In this document: positions 24,557-33,015 of the stretch, piece after piece
Layout of the letters: every line of letters begins with the position of its first letter
Numbering within the stretch: position 1 is the stretch's first letter
DNA from: CAYLYU01 sp964501925
GTDB taxonomy: Bacteria > Pseudomonadota > Zetaproteobacteria > Mariprofundales > Mariprofundaceae
Direction of reading: 5' to 3'
DNA: 37,696 nucleotides
Assembly (NCBI GenBank): GCA_964501925.1
Contig: CAZCTM010000021.1
Span: 1 to 37,696 of the forward strand
The notes under the pieces: model-generated
The model's database searches: none
What the model saw: only the letters and a program-made list of their open reading frames with translations
Told to the model about the DNA's origin: nothing
Program-made: the position numbers and the translations under genes

Positions 24557-25339
24557 ATGTATTCCCCCGGTTCTTCCCCGATGTGGATAAGGACTGTCTC
24601 CTGCCTTGTCGCCTGCCTTCTGGGCGTGCTTTTTCTTTCCGCCCAGTCGGTTGCCATAGATATGCAGGCGGTGGAGGTCATGAAAAAGTTGCAGCGTCTG
24701 CTCAGGTCAGAGACCAACATCGCTCGCTACACGATGCATGTGATCACACCGGACTGGGAGAGGACCATGCGTCTGGAGGCCTGGGATGACCTTCCCGGCA
24801 AGCGTTTTTTTATCCGCATCCTCAGCCCCAAAAAAGACAGGGATACAACCTTTCTGAAGGTCGGTCCCAATCTGTGGATGTATATACCGAAGCTGGAACG
24901 CGATATACGCATTCCGCCCTCAATGATGCTTTCTTCCTGGATGGGTTCCGACTTCACGAATGACGATCTGGTCAAGTTTTCCTCGGTTGTCGAGGACTAT
25001 CATCACAGAATCGTCAGACAGGAAGGAGATGTGCTGATTGTGGAATCCATCCCCAAACCTGATGCGGCTGTTGTCTGGGGCAAGCTTGTCCATTACATCC
25101 AGCTTGATGGATTGCCCCTGCTGGAAGAGTTTTATGATGAAGACGGCAACAAGGTAAGGGTGATGCACTTTGAGGAACCGAAGGAGATGGGGGGGCGCCG
25201 GATTCCAAGTCGCTGGGTCATGGAGCCGCTGAACAAACCAGGCCACCGGACGGTCATGGAAATCGAGCAAATCCAGTTTGATGCGCCGATACCTCCGTCT
25301 GTCTTCGAACGCGCCAATCTGCGTCGAAGGAGGCATTGA
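24557..25339 (+). CDS. Outer-membrane lipoprotein-sorting (LolA-fold) protein
   Basis: About 260 residues with a signal peptide (hydrophobic TVSCLVACLLGVLFL, cleavage near VAIDMQ). The mature protein has the half-barrel LolA/LolB-like pattern of the outer-membrane lipoprotein-sorting family: SPKKDRDTTFLKVGPNLWMY, LPLLEEFYDEDGN and GGRRIPSRWVMEP. Such proteins shuttle lipid or lipoprotein cargo through the periplasm. I chose ATG 24557, behind AAGGCAGG; the frame is open from 24476, and ATG 24581 has no ribosome site. It starts a cassette with two permeases, an ATPase and a beta-barrel, divergent from the cytochrome operon. Cargo unknown. Confidence 0.85.
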   Translation: MYSPGSSPMWIRTVSCLVACLLGVLFLSAQSVAIDMQAVEVMKKLQRLLRSETNIARYTMHVITPDWERTMRLEAWDDLPGKRFFIRILSPKKDRDTTFLKVGPNLWMYIPKLERDIRIPPSMMLSSWMGSDFTNDDLVKFSSVVEDYHHRIVRQEGDVLIVESIPKPDAAVVWGKLVHYIQLDGLPLLEEFYDEDGNKVRVMHFEEPKEMGGRRIPSRWVMEPLNKPGHRTVMEIEQIQFDAPIPPSVFERANLRRRRH

Positions 25340-25341
25340 CA

Positions 25342-26556
25342 TTGCTGTGGGCAATGGCCTGGAGGAATGTTGTTCGTAATGTTCGTCGCAGTCTGATCAC
25401 CGTTGGAGGCATCGCCATTGGTCTGGCTGCCTTGCTGTTTTTGTGGGGTTTTAATGATGGCGCACACAACAGCATGGTTCGCAATCTTCAGGAGGTCATC
25501 GTCGGCAGCGTTCAGATTCACGCAAGGGGTTTCTTTCGGCAACCAAAGCTGGAACGGATAGTTCCGGATCCCGGCAGGGTCGTCAGCCTCCTGAATCAAG
25601 CGGGTGTCGACAGGTTCAGTTTTCGGCTGCGGTCGTTTGCCCTGGCTGCGGGTGAGGATAATTCCGAAGGGCTGGTCATGCTTGGCATTGATCCGGACTC
25701 CGAGGGGAGAACAACCCGACTTCATAAGAAGGTCGGACGGGGGAGGTTTATACGTCAGACGGACAGAACAAGCTGTGTTCTGGGTGCGACCACGGCCCGC
25801 AATCTCGGCGTGACTCTTGGTGATGAAATTGTGCTGCTGGCGGAGGACAGGTACAGGTCTCTGGCGGCTGAAAAGTTCAGGCTTGTTGGCATTATTGATT
25901 CAGGTGAGATGGGTATCGATCGCGGTCTGGTCATTGTCCCCTATGCGTTTATGCAGGAAATGCTTTCCATGCAGGGAAAGGTGTCCGAGATCGTCTTGCA
26001 GGTTTCCGACGATCAGCTTGAACCGGTTACAGCATTTCTCAGGAATCATCTGGACCATGATCGGTACGAGGTGCTTCGCTGGTACGACATGTATCCCATG
26101 ATGAAGCAGTGGGTTGAGCTTGAAAATGGCTTCTATTACATCTTCCTGACCATCGTGTTACTGATCGTTGCTGCGGGCATCATGAATACCGTGCTGATGA
26201 GCATGCTCGACCGGATTCATGAATTCGGCATCATGATGGCCCTCGGGAGCAGCCGGCTACGTATCGCCGCCATGGTGACCCTCGAGTCCATGCTGCTTGG
26301 TTCCGCCGGTATCTTGCTGGGGACCTGCCTGGGACTTGCGCTTGTTACCTTTTATCATTACCAGGGGATAGATCTTTCCGCGCAGATGACGACTGTTACC
26401 CGGTTCTATATTGATCCGGTCATTCGTACCGAGATCGATCTTGATCACCTGCTTAATACGCTTGTGGCAGTGCTTGTCGCGTCCGTCCTGGCGGCCATTG
26501 TTCCTGCCTGGAGGGCCGCCCGGCTGGAACCCGTTGAGGCTCTTCACCATGTCTAG
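25342..26556 (+). CDS. ABC transporter permease (MacB/LolC-E type), first
   Basis: About 404 residues. One N-terminal membrane helix (AWRNVVRNVRRSLITVGGIAIGLAALLFLWG), a periplasmic MacB-like core domain of about 220 residues, and three C-terminal helices ending in PAWRAARLEPVEALHHV. This is the type VII, mechanotransmission architecture of LolC/LolE and MacB. I prefer TTG 25342, 8 bases from GAAGGAGG; TTG 25336 overlaps the upstream stop but is only 2 bases away. It is followed by a second permease of the same type, so the transporter is a heterodimer like LolCE. Confidence 0.88.
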   Translation: MLWAMAWRNVVRNVRRSLITVGGIAIGLAALLFLWGFNDGAHNSMVRNLQEVIVGSVQIHARGFFRQPKLERIVPDPGRVVSLLNQAGVDRFSFRLRSFALAAGEDNSEGLVMLGIDPDSEGRTTRLHKKVGRGRFIRQTDRTSCVLGATTARNLGVTLGDEIVLLAEDRYRSLAAEKFRLVGIIDSGEMGIDRGLVIVPYAFMQEMLSMQGKVSEIVLQVSDDQLEPVTAFLRNHLDHDRYEVLRWYDMYPMMKQWVELENGFYYIFLTIVLLIVAAGIMNTVLMSMLDRIHEFGIMMALGSSRLRIAAMVTLESMLLGSAGILLGTCLGLALVTFYHYQGIDLSAQMTTVTRFYIDPVIRTEIDLDHLLNTLVAVLVASVLAAIVPAWRAARLEPVEALHHV

Positions 26557-26573
26557 ATCGATCTTAAAAGGTC

Positions 26574-27824
26574 ATGCCGATGCGTGATGTCGGTAATCTG
26601 GACATTTACCTGAGACTTGGCTGGCGTAACCTGTGGTTGCATCCCCTACGCACGGGCCTGACGATTGCGGCCCTGGCACTTGGCATTGCTGCGCTGACAT
26701 TTCTCTCCGCGATGAATGATGGCTGGATGCAGCAGATCAAAACAAATTTTGCGCTTACCCTGACGGGCCATATCCAGATTCACGCAACGGGATTTGAACA
26801 AACGCGCAGGCTTTCCCAACACATTCCAGATCCGGAGCCGATCGTCAACATGCTGACAGGTATTCCCGGGATCGTTACCTGGACGAAGCGAATCCGGGTA
26901 TCAGGTCTCGCATCAACGGCCAACGGTAATTCCGGCAGCCTTGTCTACGCGATCGAACCAGATCGTGAGACCTCTCTTAGTCGTCTGGCGGGGTTTGTTT
27001 CAAAAGGTGAATGGCTGAAGCCCGGCGATGAACACGGCATCGTCCTGGGCGATGTGCTGGCCGAGCACCTTCAGGCAGATCCGGGTGACAAGATCGTACT
27101 CATGGCAGCGTTGCCGGATGGGGACATCGCATCCGAGGTCTTTCGTGTTCGTGGCCTGATCCATTCAGGTGTGATGGATATTGACAATCTCGCGGCGATC
27201 ATACCCCTGACCACCGCACAGAAATGGCTTGATCTGGGAAAAGGTGTCACGGACATTGTCATTCGAGTGCAGGGTTTTGAGGATGTCACCCCTCTGGCCA
27301 GGCGGCTTCAATCGGGGCTGGCAGGTCAGGGACTTGAAGTGCTGCGCTGGAATGATATCGATCCCATGGCTGAACAATGGGCCCAGTTTGCGGATGCATA
27401 CACCTGGATCATCCTGGCAGTCGTCATCATTGTCGTGCTTGCGGAAGTCTTGAACACCATGCTGATGAGCATGCATGACCGTATACGTGAATTTGGTCTG
27501 ATGGGTGCCATTGGCGTTCAGCGGAAACAGATCTTTGCGATGGTTATTTGGGAAACGGTTATCCTGGTACTGATAGGCAGCATGCTCGGTTTTGCGCTGG
27601 GTGGCTGGAGTTCGTTGTTTTTTGGTGTTCACGGCATAGACCTGTCGCGGTTTTCATCCGCGTTTTCATTCATGTATATGGACCCGGTTGTCTATCCTGA
27701 ACTCAGATATGCGTCCTGTGTGCGGATACTGGGGGCCGCAACGGTGGGTGCGATCGTTGCCGGTCTCTTTCCGGCCTGGAAGGCTGCCGGACTGGAGCCG
27801 GTTCAGGCTCTCAGGGAGGTATAG
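26574..27824 (+). CDS. ABC transporter permease (MacB/LolC-E type), second
   Basis: A 416-residue paralogue of the preceding permease, with the same plan: N-terminal helix after LGWRNLWLHPLRTG, MacB-like periplasmic domain with GHIQIHATGF, three C-terminal helices and the PAWKAAGLEPVQALREV end. Shared segments such as IQIHA.GF and the helix after AGIMNT/AEVLNT show that the two arose by duplication. The ATG at 26574 follows AAAAGG. The ATPase gene begins directly after its stop. Confidence 0.88.
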   Translation: MPMRDVGNLDIYLRLGWRNLWLHPLRTGLTIAALALGIAALTFLSAMNDGWMQQIKTNFALTLTGHIQIHATGFEQTRRLSQHIPDPEPIVNMLTGIPGIVTWTKRIRVSGLASTANGNSGSLVYAIEPDRETSLSRLAGFVSKGEWLKPGDEHGIVLGDVLAEHLQADPGDKIVLMAALPDGDIASEVFRVRGLIHSGVMDIDNLAAIIPLTTAQKWLDLGKGVTDIVIRVQGFEDVTPLARRLQSGLAGQGLEVLRWNDIDPMAEQWAQFADAYTWIILAVVIIVVLAEVLNTMLMSMHDRIREFGLMGAIGVQRKQIFAMVIWETVILVLIGSMLGFALGGWSSLFFGVHGIDLSRFSSAFSFMYMDPVVYPELRYASCVRILGAATVGAIVAGLFPAWKAAGLEPVQALREV

Positions 27825-28508
27825 ATGGCCTTGATTGAAGTCAGGGATCTGCATAAACATTACAGACTGGGCGAGGTGGATGTGGCCGCCCTGAATGGTG
27901 TGGACCTGGATCTGGATGCGGGTTCATTTGCGGTGCTGGCAGGTCGCTCCGGCTCCGGCAAGACGACATTGCTGAATATGATCGGGGCGCTTGATGTGCC
28001 GGATAATGGCACGATCCGTGTTGCGGATATCGATGTTCTCTCATGCTCCAGGGATGAACGGGCCTCCTTCCGGTTAAACCATATCGGTTTTGTCTTTCAG
28101 TCCTATAATCTTATCCGCACGCTTTCAGCGCGGGAAAATGTCGCCTATGTGCTGCAACTCCAGGGCATGGGGAAAACCGAACGTTTGCGGATTGCTGATC
28201 GTTGGCTAAACGACGTTGGCCTGGCTGGACTTGAGAATCGTCGCCCGGATCAGCTTTCCGGTGGTCAGCAGCAACGTGTCGCCGTGGCAAGGGCTCTGGC
28301 CAGCAAACCGGACATTGTTCTGGCGGATGAACCCACAGCCAATCTGGACAGTCATACGGGTGAAGAGCTGATCAATCTGATGTACCAATTGAACAGGGAA
28401 CATGGCACCACGTTCCTGATTGCTTCCCATGACCCCAGGGTGATTGAGGCAGCGGCGCTCCTGATCCGTATGGAAGATGGACGGATTGTCGCCAGGGAAG
28501 GGCATTGA
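27825..28508 (+). CDS. ABC transporter ATPase (LolD/MacB class)
   Basis: A 227-residue cytoplasmic ATPase. Walker A is GRSGSGKTT (40-48), the Q-loop is FVFQSYNLI, the signature is LSGGQQQR (from residue 144), Walker B ends ADEPT (Asp168-Glu169), and the H-loop is IASHD. It belongs to the class that powers LolCDE and MacAB. The ATG directly follows the permease stop, and the next gene overlaps its stop as TTGA, so the cassette is translationally coupled. Known Lol substrates are lipoproteins, but cargo here is unknown. Confidence 0.95.
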   Translation: MALIEVRDLHKHYRLGEVDVAALNGVDLDLDAGSFAVLAGRSGSGKTTLLNMIGALDVPDNGTIRVADIDVLSCSRDERASFRLNHIGFVFQSYNLIRTLSARENVAYVLQLQGMGKTERLRIADRWLNDVGLAGLENRRPDQLSGGQQQRVAVARALASKPDIVLADEPTANLDSHTGEELINLMYQLNREHGTTFLIASHDPRVIEAAALLIRMEDGRIVAREGH

Positions 28509-29635
28509 TTCGAGGCCTGAGCCATGCTCTGGCATGTGTTCTGGTAGCCGGTATGGCCACTTCCGCGCAGGCCATCGAACTGTCAGGAAATTACAAGAAC
28601 CTGTTTTTTCACACGAAAGACAGCCTTCAAGTGCCACTGAATACGGACCTGAACAGACTCAGGCTTGTTGCTGAAAACACGGGGACACATCTTTCATGGC
28701 ATCTGGCCTACGATCATGAATTGCTTTACGGGGATTTGATTGCCAGCCCGGACTATCAGGCACTTGCAAATATTCCGGAACGGACCTGGCTTGATGCGCA
28801 GGCCAGATTAAGCAGTGGTCAACGGCATGACTGGCAACATGACCTCTACAGGGGATGGCTGAAGCTGGAATATCACCTCTTCCAGGTCACGGCGGGAAGG
28901 CAGAGAATTGCCTGGGGTTCCGGTCGTATGTGGAATCCCACTGACCGTTTCAATCCAGTCGATCCCACTGCTCTGGAACCCACGGAGAAACTGGGGGTGG
29001 ACAGTCTCTTCGGTGAATATGAGTTCAGCGATTTTGGTGCCGTGCAGTTGGTAATGGCACCGGGCAGAGCCTCAAGAAATGTGTCACGCAAGCTGGCCCT
29101 GCGATTGCGCGATACGGTCAGTGAAGTGGATTATGCCATGATGCTAGGGCTTATTGGCCGTGAGCGTGTATTCGGGATCGATGCAACAACCAATCTCTGG
29201 GATGGGGGTATCAGGCTTGAAGCCATGCATGCCCGGGTAAAAGGTGGTGCCAGCTATACGCAGGCGGTGTTTGGTTACGATTACACACTGACCAGCAACC
29301 TCTTCCCGGCGGGATTATATCTTCTGGCCGAGTACTTTTTTAATGGATCACCGGAGCAGCGACGGATTGCCTCCAATATGGACCGGCTAAACAGTCGTGT
29401 ACGCCATCAGCTTGGCCTTTCTGCGGGTTACGATCTGACCCCGCTCTGGCGGCTGGAAGGGATCTACATCCAGGACCTTTCGAAAGGTAGCCGGTTTTTT
29501 TCTCCCTCACTGACCTGGTCGGTTGAGGAGAATGTGGATATCAGCCTCTTCGCCTTTCTTTTCTCCGGTGGCAGTACGAGTGAATTTGGCTTGCGAAGCA
29601 ATCTCTATGCCCTGCAGATCGAGGTATATTTCTAA
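28505..29635 (+). CDS. Outer-membrane beta-barrel protein of the export cassette
   Basis: A 376-residue exported protein. The signal peptide (MIRGLSHALACVLVAGMATSAQA) is intact only if translation starts at TTG 28505, which overlaps the ATPase stop; the AAGGG ribosome site lies close upstream. The mature part shows repeated alternating strands (for example LRLVAENTGTHLSWHLAYDHELLYG and VFGYDYTLTSNLFPAGLYLLAEYFF) and ends in EVYF, the C-terminal Phe rule of BAM-inserted barrels. It resembles DUF1302-like or porin-like barrels but I do not recognise the family firmly. It is probably the outer-membrane partner of the Lol-like cassette. Confidence 0.75.
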   Translation: MIRGLSHALACVLVAGMATSAQAIELSGNYKNLFFHTKDSLQVPLNTDLNRLRLVAENTGTHLSWHLAYDHELLYGDLIASPDYQALANIPERTWLDAQARLSSGQRHDWQHDLYRGWLKLEYHLFQVTAGRQRIAWGSGRMWNPTDRFNPVDPTALEPTEKLGVDSLFGEYEFSDFGAVQLVMAPGRASRNVSRKLALRLRDTVSEVDYAMMLGLIGRERVFGIDATTNLWDGGIRLEAMHARVKGGASYTQAVFGYDYTLTSNLFPAGLYLLAEYFFNGSPEQRRIASNMDRLNSRVRHQLGLSAGYDLTPLWRLEGIYIQDLSKGSRFFSPSLTWSVEENVDISLFAFLFSGGSTSEFGLRSNLYALQIEVYF

Positions 29636-29661
29636 TGGAGCATTCAAACCTGCATTTTGTT

Positions 29662-29689
29662 TTGACTTTCCTTGTGGGCCTTGTTAGCA
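29662..29689 (+). promoter_or_regulatory. Candidate promoter for the 29737 gene
   Basis: TTGACT (29662-29667) and TTAGCA (29684-29689) are 16 bases apart, in the 101-base gap after the barrel gene. The -10 match is modest. A GAGGAGG ribosome site follows at 29724-29730. Confidence 0.4.
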
Positions 29690-29736
29690 GGCGCCCATAA
29701 GCCATCCTGAGAATGGATGATCAGAGGAGGTAGATT

Positions 29737-30171
29737 ATGAAAAGATTCTTGTTAGTTGTTACCGCCATGTTATTCATGGGCTTCATGGGAACGGCCCAGG
29801 CAGTCGATATGGGTCGTTTCTGCTGGCAGGCCCCGAATCTGTTCATGCTCGATCTCGCCGCGACTCAGCAAACTGCACCGGGCGCGGTTCAGCAGATCGG
29901 ATTAAACGGAACCATTACCAATGCAGCCGGCGTTGCAATTGGATATGTCTCGGGTAGCGGCGTGCAGGATGCGGCCGCGGGCACACTGAACGCAGGCCTG
30001 ACGATTGTTACGGATCCTGCGAGTGCATTTGCAGCCGGAACGTCCAACAGTACAGCCATATGCAGCTTCGCGCTTCCGGGTCTCGCCGGGACCTGCACGA
30101 TCACACCAACCAATGGCGCCATGGCGGTTCCGGCCGGCCCAATCAATTTTACACCGGCTGCCTGCCCGTAA
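29737..30171 (+). CDS. Small secreted protein, unknown function
   Basis: 144 residues with a signal peptide (MKRFLLVVTAMLFMGFMGTAQA). The mature 120 residues are rich in Ala, Gly, Thr and Pro, low in charge, with four cysteines (RFCWQ, AICSF, GTCTI, AACP) that could form two disulfides. Alternating short hydrophobic stretches suggest beta structure. I recognise no family. It has a strong GAGGAGG site. Being downstream of the export cassette it may be a cargo, but this is speculation. Confidence 0.65.
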   Translation: MKRFLLVVTAMLFMGFMGTAQAVDMGRFCWQAPNLFMLDLAATQQTAPGAVQQIGLNGTITNAAGVAIGYVSGSGVQDAAAGTLNAGLTIVTDPASAFAAGTSNSTAICSFALPGLAGTCTITPTNGAMAVPAGPINFTPAACP

Positions 30172-30202
30172 AGCACCAAGGAAATGATGGTGACGGGGGC
30201 CG

Positions 30203-31063
30203 CTATTTGTTCGTGTGATTCTCAAACAGTGAGAGGGGATTAATCCTGGCCCGCATATAACGTACACCCCAGTGGAGATGCGGACCGGTGGCCCTTCCCG
30301 TTTGACCCACGGCTCCGATCCTCTCTCCGCTTCTAAGCCACTGGCCTTCTTTCACCTCGATCTTCTTGAGATGGGTGTAAACAGTAACCAGGCCATTTCC
30401 GTGTCCGATTGCAACGGTGTTCCCGTTCAGAAACATGGTCCTGGCCAGAAGCACCTGGCCTGAAAGAGGGAGCCTGACGGGTGTTCCTTCCGGCACAGCG
30501 ATGTCGACACCGGAATGGGGCGAACGGGGCTCACCGTTGACAAATCGGCGAGCACCGAAGCGTGTGGAAATAACACCCGAAACGGGCTTGTAAATAAATT
30601 GAATGGCCGGATTGGCATTGACTTGCATCCCATAGGTCTTTTTCAGGGCGGCCTGATCGGACCGGATACGTGCCAGGGCCCTGGCGTCGAATTCCGCCAT
30701 CGCTCTTTTTACATGAATATGTGAAACGGGGAATCCGGCCTTCAGGACATGAATCTCATTCTTTACCAGCCAGGATTTTCCATCCGGAAACCCCCCCTTT
30801 ATGGTCAATGGATGGTTGCCCGGACGGGTCTCCATGTCGACACCAATCCAGGCATGGATGGCGTTTCCGTTTTCCACATGGTAGGGCCACTTCTTGCCGA
30901 ATGCATCGACGACGATGTCTTGCGCATTCCGGGGTACCCTGATCACAATATTCAACAGCTCCCCCTGTTTGATCTGCCATGTCTTGGCAAAGACCGTGTC
31001 TACACCGATCAAGATCAGGCAGCAGACAATGAAGCTCAGCCAGGTGGCGGGAAATTTTTTCAT
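30203..31063 (-). CDS. M23-family (LytM) peptidoglycan endopeptidase
   Basis: A 286-residue periplasmic zinc peptidase. The signal peptide is residues 1-26. An N-terminal beta domain (about 27-110) precedes the LytM domain (about 160-275) with HSGVD (His183, Asp187), His231, His241 and PHLHW (His262, His264). All catalytic positions seem intact, so it should cut peptide crosslinks or stems in the wall rather than being a regulator like EnvC/NlpD. The start overlaps the xseA stop by ATGA, so it is co-expressed with it. Confidence 0.92.
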   Translation of the reverse strand: MKKFPATWLSFIVCCLILIGVDTVFAKTWQIKQGELLNIVIRVPRNAQDIVVDAFGKKWPYHVENGNAIHAWIGVDMETRPGNHPLTIKGGFPDGKSWLVKNEIHVLKAGFPVSHIHVKRAMAEFDARALARIRSDQAALKKTYGMQVNANPAIQFIYKPVSGVISTRFGARRFVNGEPRSPHSGVDIAVPEGTPVRLPLSGQVLLARTMFLNGNTVAIGHGNGLVTVYTHLKKIEVKEGQWLRSGERIGAVGQTGRATGPHLHWGVRYMRARINPLSLFENHTNK

Positions 31064-32427
31064 TCGGTCTGACCAGCATCAGAGATGGCCAGCGATTCAA
31101 TCCTGGCACCGGCATTTCCGTCATGAAAACGAAGCCCGACACGCTCATCAACCAGAAGTTGTCTGGCTGACCCGATTACCCGGCCCCGTTCATCCATGGT
31201 GAGGGTGTAACCCCGGGATAACACCCGGTATGGGCTCAGGGCGTGGAGCGTTGCTTTAAGCTCCATGATTCTGCCCTGTTGACGGTCAAGATATCTGAAG
31301 GCGGCGTCATGAAGGTGCTGCTGACAGGCGGCCAGCAGACGTTGTCGTTTCACCATCTGAGATCGTGGTTGCTGCTCGGACAGTCGCCTGACCAATCGGT
31401 TGAGCAACTGGCGCTGTTGCCTGCACGCCTGATGCAGCAATGTGGATCCGCGAGATCTCATTCGTTCCAGCTGCATATGGCGCCGGGATTGTGACAACTG
31501 CCATGTATGGATCAGCTTCTCTTTCTGTGCCAAATATCTTCGATTGGCGATGGATAATGTGTTTCTTACCAGCTGATTGAGAAGGCCGAGTCTGGGCAGT
31601 CTGCGTCTGAGGGTTTCCCGATCGGGACAGGCCAGTTCAGCAGCATTGGATGGCGTTGCTGCTCTCACATCCGCGGCCAGTTCGGCAAGCGTGATGTCCA
31701 CTTCATGACCGATTCCGGTAATGACCGGTATATCGCAGTCCACGATCGCTTTTACCACTGACTCCTCGTTGAAACACCAGAGATCCTCAATGCTGCCACC
31801 ACCTCGGACGAGCAGGAGCACGTCAGGTCTTTGCGATTTCGGCAGAGATATCAGGCGAGCGATGCTTCGGGCGATGTCCTCGGCTGCCTGACCCCCCTGA
31901 ACAAGGCAGGGTGACAGCAGAAGCTCCAGCCATGCTGGCCGGGTGGCCAGCACCTTTCTGACGTCTTCAAGGGCCGCGGCATTGGGGGAGGTGACGATGC
32001 CAATCCTGTGAGGATAGGCAGGGATGGGTATCTTCCGGGCCGGATCGAACCATCCGCGTTTGGCGAATAAGCGTTTTCTGCGCTCAAACTCGGCTGCCAG
32101 CGCCCCTTCACCGGCTGGCTTGAGGCCGGTGACAATCAGCTGATAGATGCCCCGGGGTTCATACAGGCTGATATACCCGGAAAAAATGTATTGCTGGCTT
32201 TCCTCAGGCCTGATGGAAAGACGAAGATAGGTTGATCGCCAGAGGATGGCCGATAATGTGGCCTCTGGATCCTTGATGGTAAAATAGACATGCCCGGAAG
32301 CATGTCTGCTGAGCCTTGAAACCTCGCCCAGGACCTCAACACGGGAAAAACCCTGCTCCAGGACCTGCTTGATTCGGGCCGTGAGCTCGGAGACCGTGAC
32401 CGGTTTGCTTCTGTTCAATCGATTCAT
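31060..32427 (-). CDS. xseA: Exodeoxyribonuclease VII large subunit
   Basis: The large subunit of ExoVII, a nuclease that degrades single-stranded DNA. It has an OB-fold N-terminal domain (VTVSELTARIKQVLEQGFSRVEVLGEVSRLSRHASGHVYF), a catalytic core with GIVTSPNAAALEDV and LLVRGGGSIEDLW, a GIGHEVD motif, and a long C-terminal coiled coil. The product is about 455 residues. The frame is open to 32529, but the ATG at 32427 gives the usual N-terminus. The small subunit xseB is not in this window. Confidence 0.95.
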   Translation of the reverse strand: MNRLNRSKPVTVSELTARIKQVLEQGFSRVEVLGEVSRLSRHASGHVYFTIKDPEATLSAILWRSTYLRLSIRPEESQQYIFSGYISLYEPRGIYQLIVTGLKPAGEGALAAEFERRKRLFAKRGWFDPARKIPIPAYPHRIGIVTSPNAAALEDVRKVLATRPAWLELLLSPCLVQGGQAAEDIARSIARLISLPKSQRPDVLLLVRGGGSIEDLWCFNEESVVKAIVDCDIPVITGIGHEVDITLAELAADVRAATPSNAAELACPDRETLRRRLPRLGLLNQLVRNTLSIANRRYLAQKEKLIHTWQLSQSRRHMQLERMRSRGSTLLHQACRQQRQLLNRLVRRLSEQQPRSQMVKRQRLLAACQQHLHDAAFRYLDRQQGRIMELKATLHALSPYRVLSRGYTLTMDERGRVIGSARQLLVDERVGLRFHDGNAGARIESLAISDAGQTE

Positions 32428-32605
32428 ATTCGTAACATTACACGGAATAGAATAACAATTTATGTGCGGCAGGATAAGCGGCTGTGGTCCGGTCATGACG
32501 GATCGATGCACGGACTCAGTTGGAAGCATCCGTGCTCAATGAGGTTTTCTTCATGAAACCTTAAGATGGCCATACTCGGAGACGGTTAGGCTGAGATGCA
32601 GCGAG

Positions 32606-32625
32606 TGATGTTGGGACAAACATCA
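32606..32625. repeat. 7-bp inverted repeat before the EF-hand gene
   Basis: TGATGTT (32606-32612) and AACATCA (32619-32625) surround GGGACA, 26 bases upstream of the ATG. Its position suggests an operator or leader hairpin; the remaining 200 bases of the xseA/EF-hand gap show nothing I can name. Confidence 0.35.
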
Positions 32626-32651
32626 AATAATCAAACAGGAGTTGCACCAGA

Positions 32652-32933
32652 ATGAAAAAATGGATAACGATGATTGCCGTGATGACTATGGCCATGCCCT
32701 TGGTTGCCCAGGCCGGTGACGACCACGAAAGAAAGCATGGACATTACTTTGAACGGCTGGATCTGAACAAGGATGGCGTGATTGGTCAGAAAGAGTTCCT
32801 GCAGGCAGCCATGAAACGCTTCCGCAGGATTGATGCCAACAGTGATGGCGCAATCACTGAGAAAGAGATGCACGACTTCTGGCATGCCAGAAAAGAGGCT
32901 TACAAAAAGTCCGGAGAAAAGGCTGAGGACTAG
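32652..32933 (+). CDS. Small secreted EF-hand protein
   Basis: A 93-residue exported protein with a signal peptide (to about residue 21) and two EF-hand loops: DLNKDGVIGQKE (about 37-48) and DANSDGAITEKE (about 61-72). Both keep the Asp/Asn/Asp and final Glu ligands, so it should bind two calcium ions in the periplasm. The rest is His/Glu/Lys-rich and helical. GGAG precedes the ATG. It faces the RND gene across a bidirectional-looking terminator. Its partner is unknown. Confidence 0.85.
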   Translation: MKKWITMIAVMTMAMPLVAQAGDDHERKHGHYFERLDLNKDGVIGQKEFLQAAMKRFRRIDANSDGAITEKEMHDFWHARKEAYKKSGEKAED

Positions 32934-32943
32934 GAGTTGGTAA

Positions 32944-32968
32944 AGGGCCGGTATTGATTGCCGGCCCT
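32944..32968. terminator. Bidirectional terminator between the EF-hand and RND genes
   Basis: AGGGCCGG (32944-32951) and CCGGCCCT (32961-32968) form a perfect 8-bp stem with a 9-base loop. It sits in the 82-base gap between convergent genes. T-runs are short on both sides (GATTT, and TTTACC on the minus strand), so efficiency is uncertain. Confidence 0.65.
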
Positions 32969-33015
32969 GATTTCCCCTGAGGTGAGTTTCTCCGGTCGGT
33001 TTTCAAGCCATAAGT

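Noticed and set aside
30172..30202. Terminator between the convergent 29737 gene and the M23 gene
   Set aside because: Only short interrupted stems (CCCGT/ACGGG and CACC/GGTG) with no T-run.
32428..32529. N-terminal extension of XseA
   Set aside because: The family N-terminus begins at the ATG at 32427; upstream residues have no similarity pattern.
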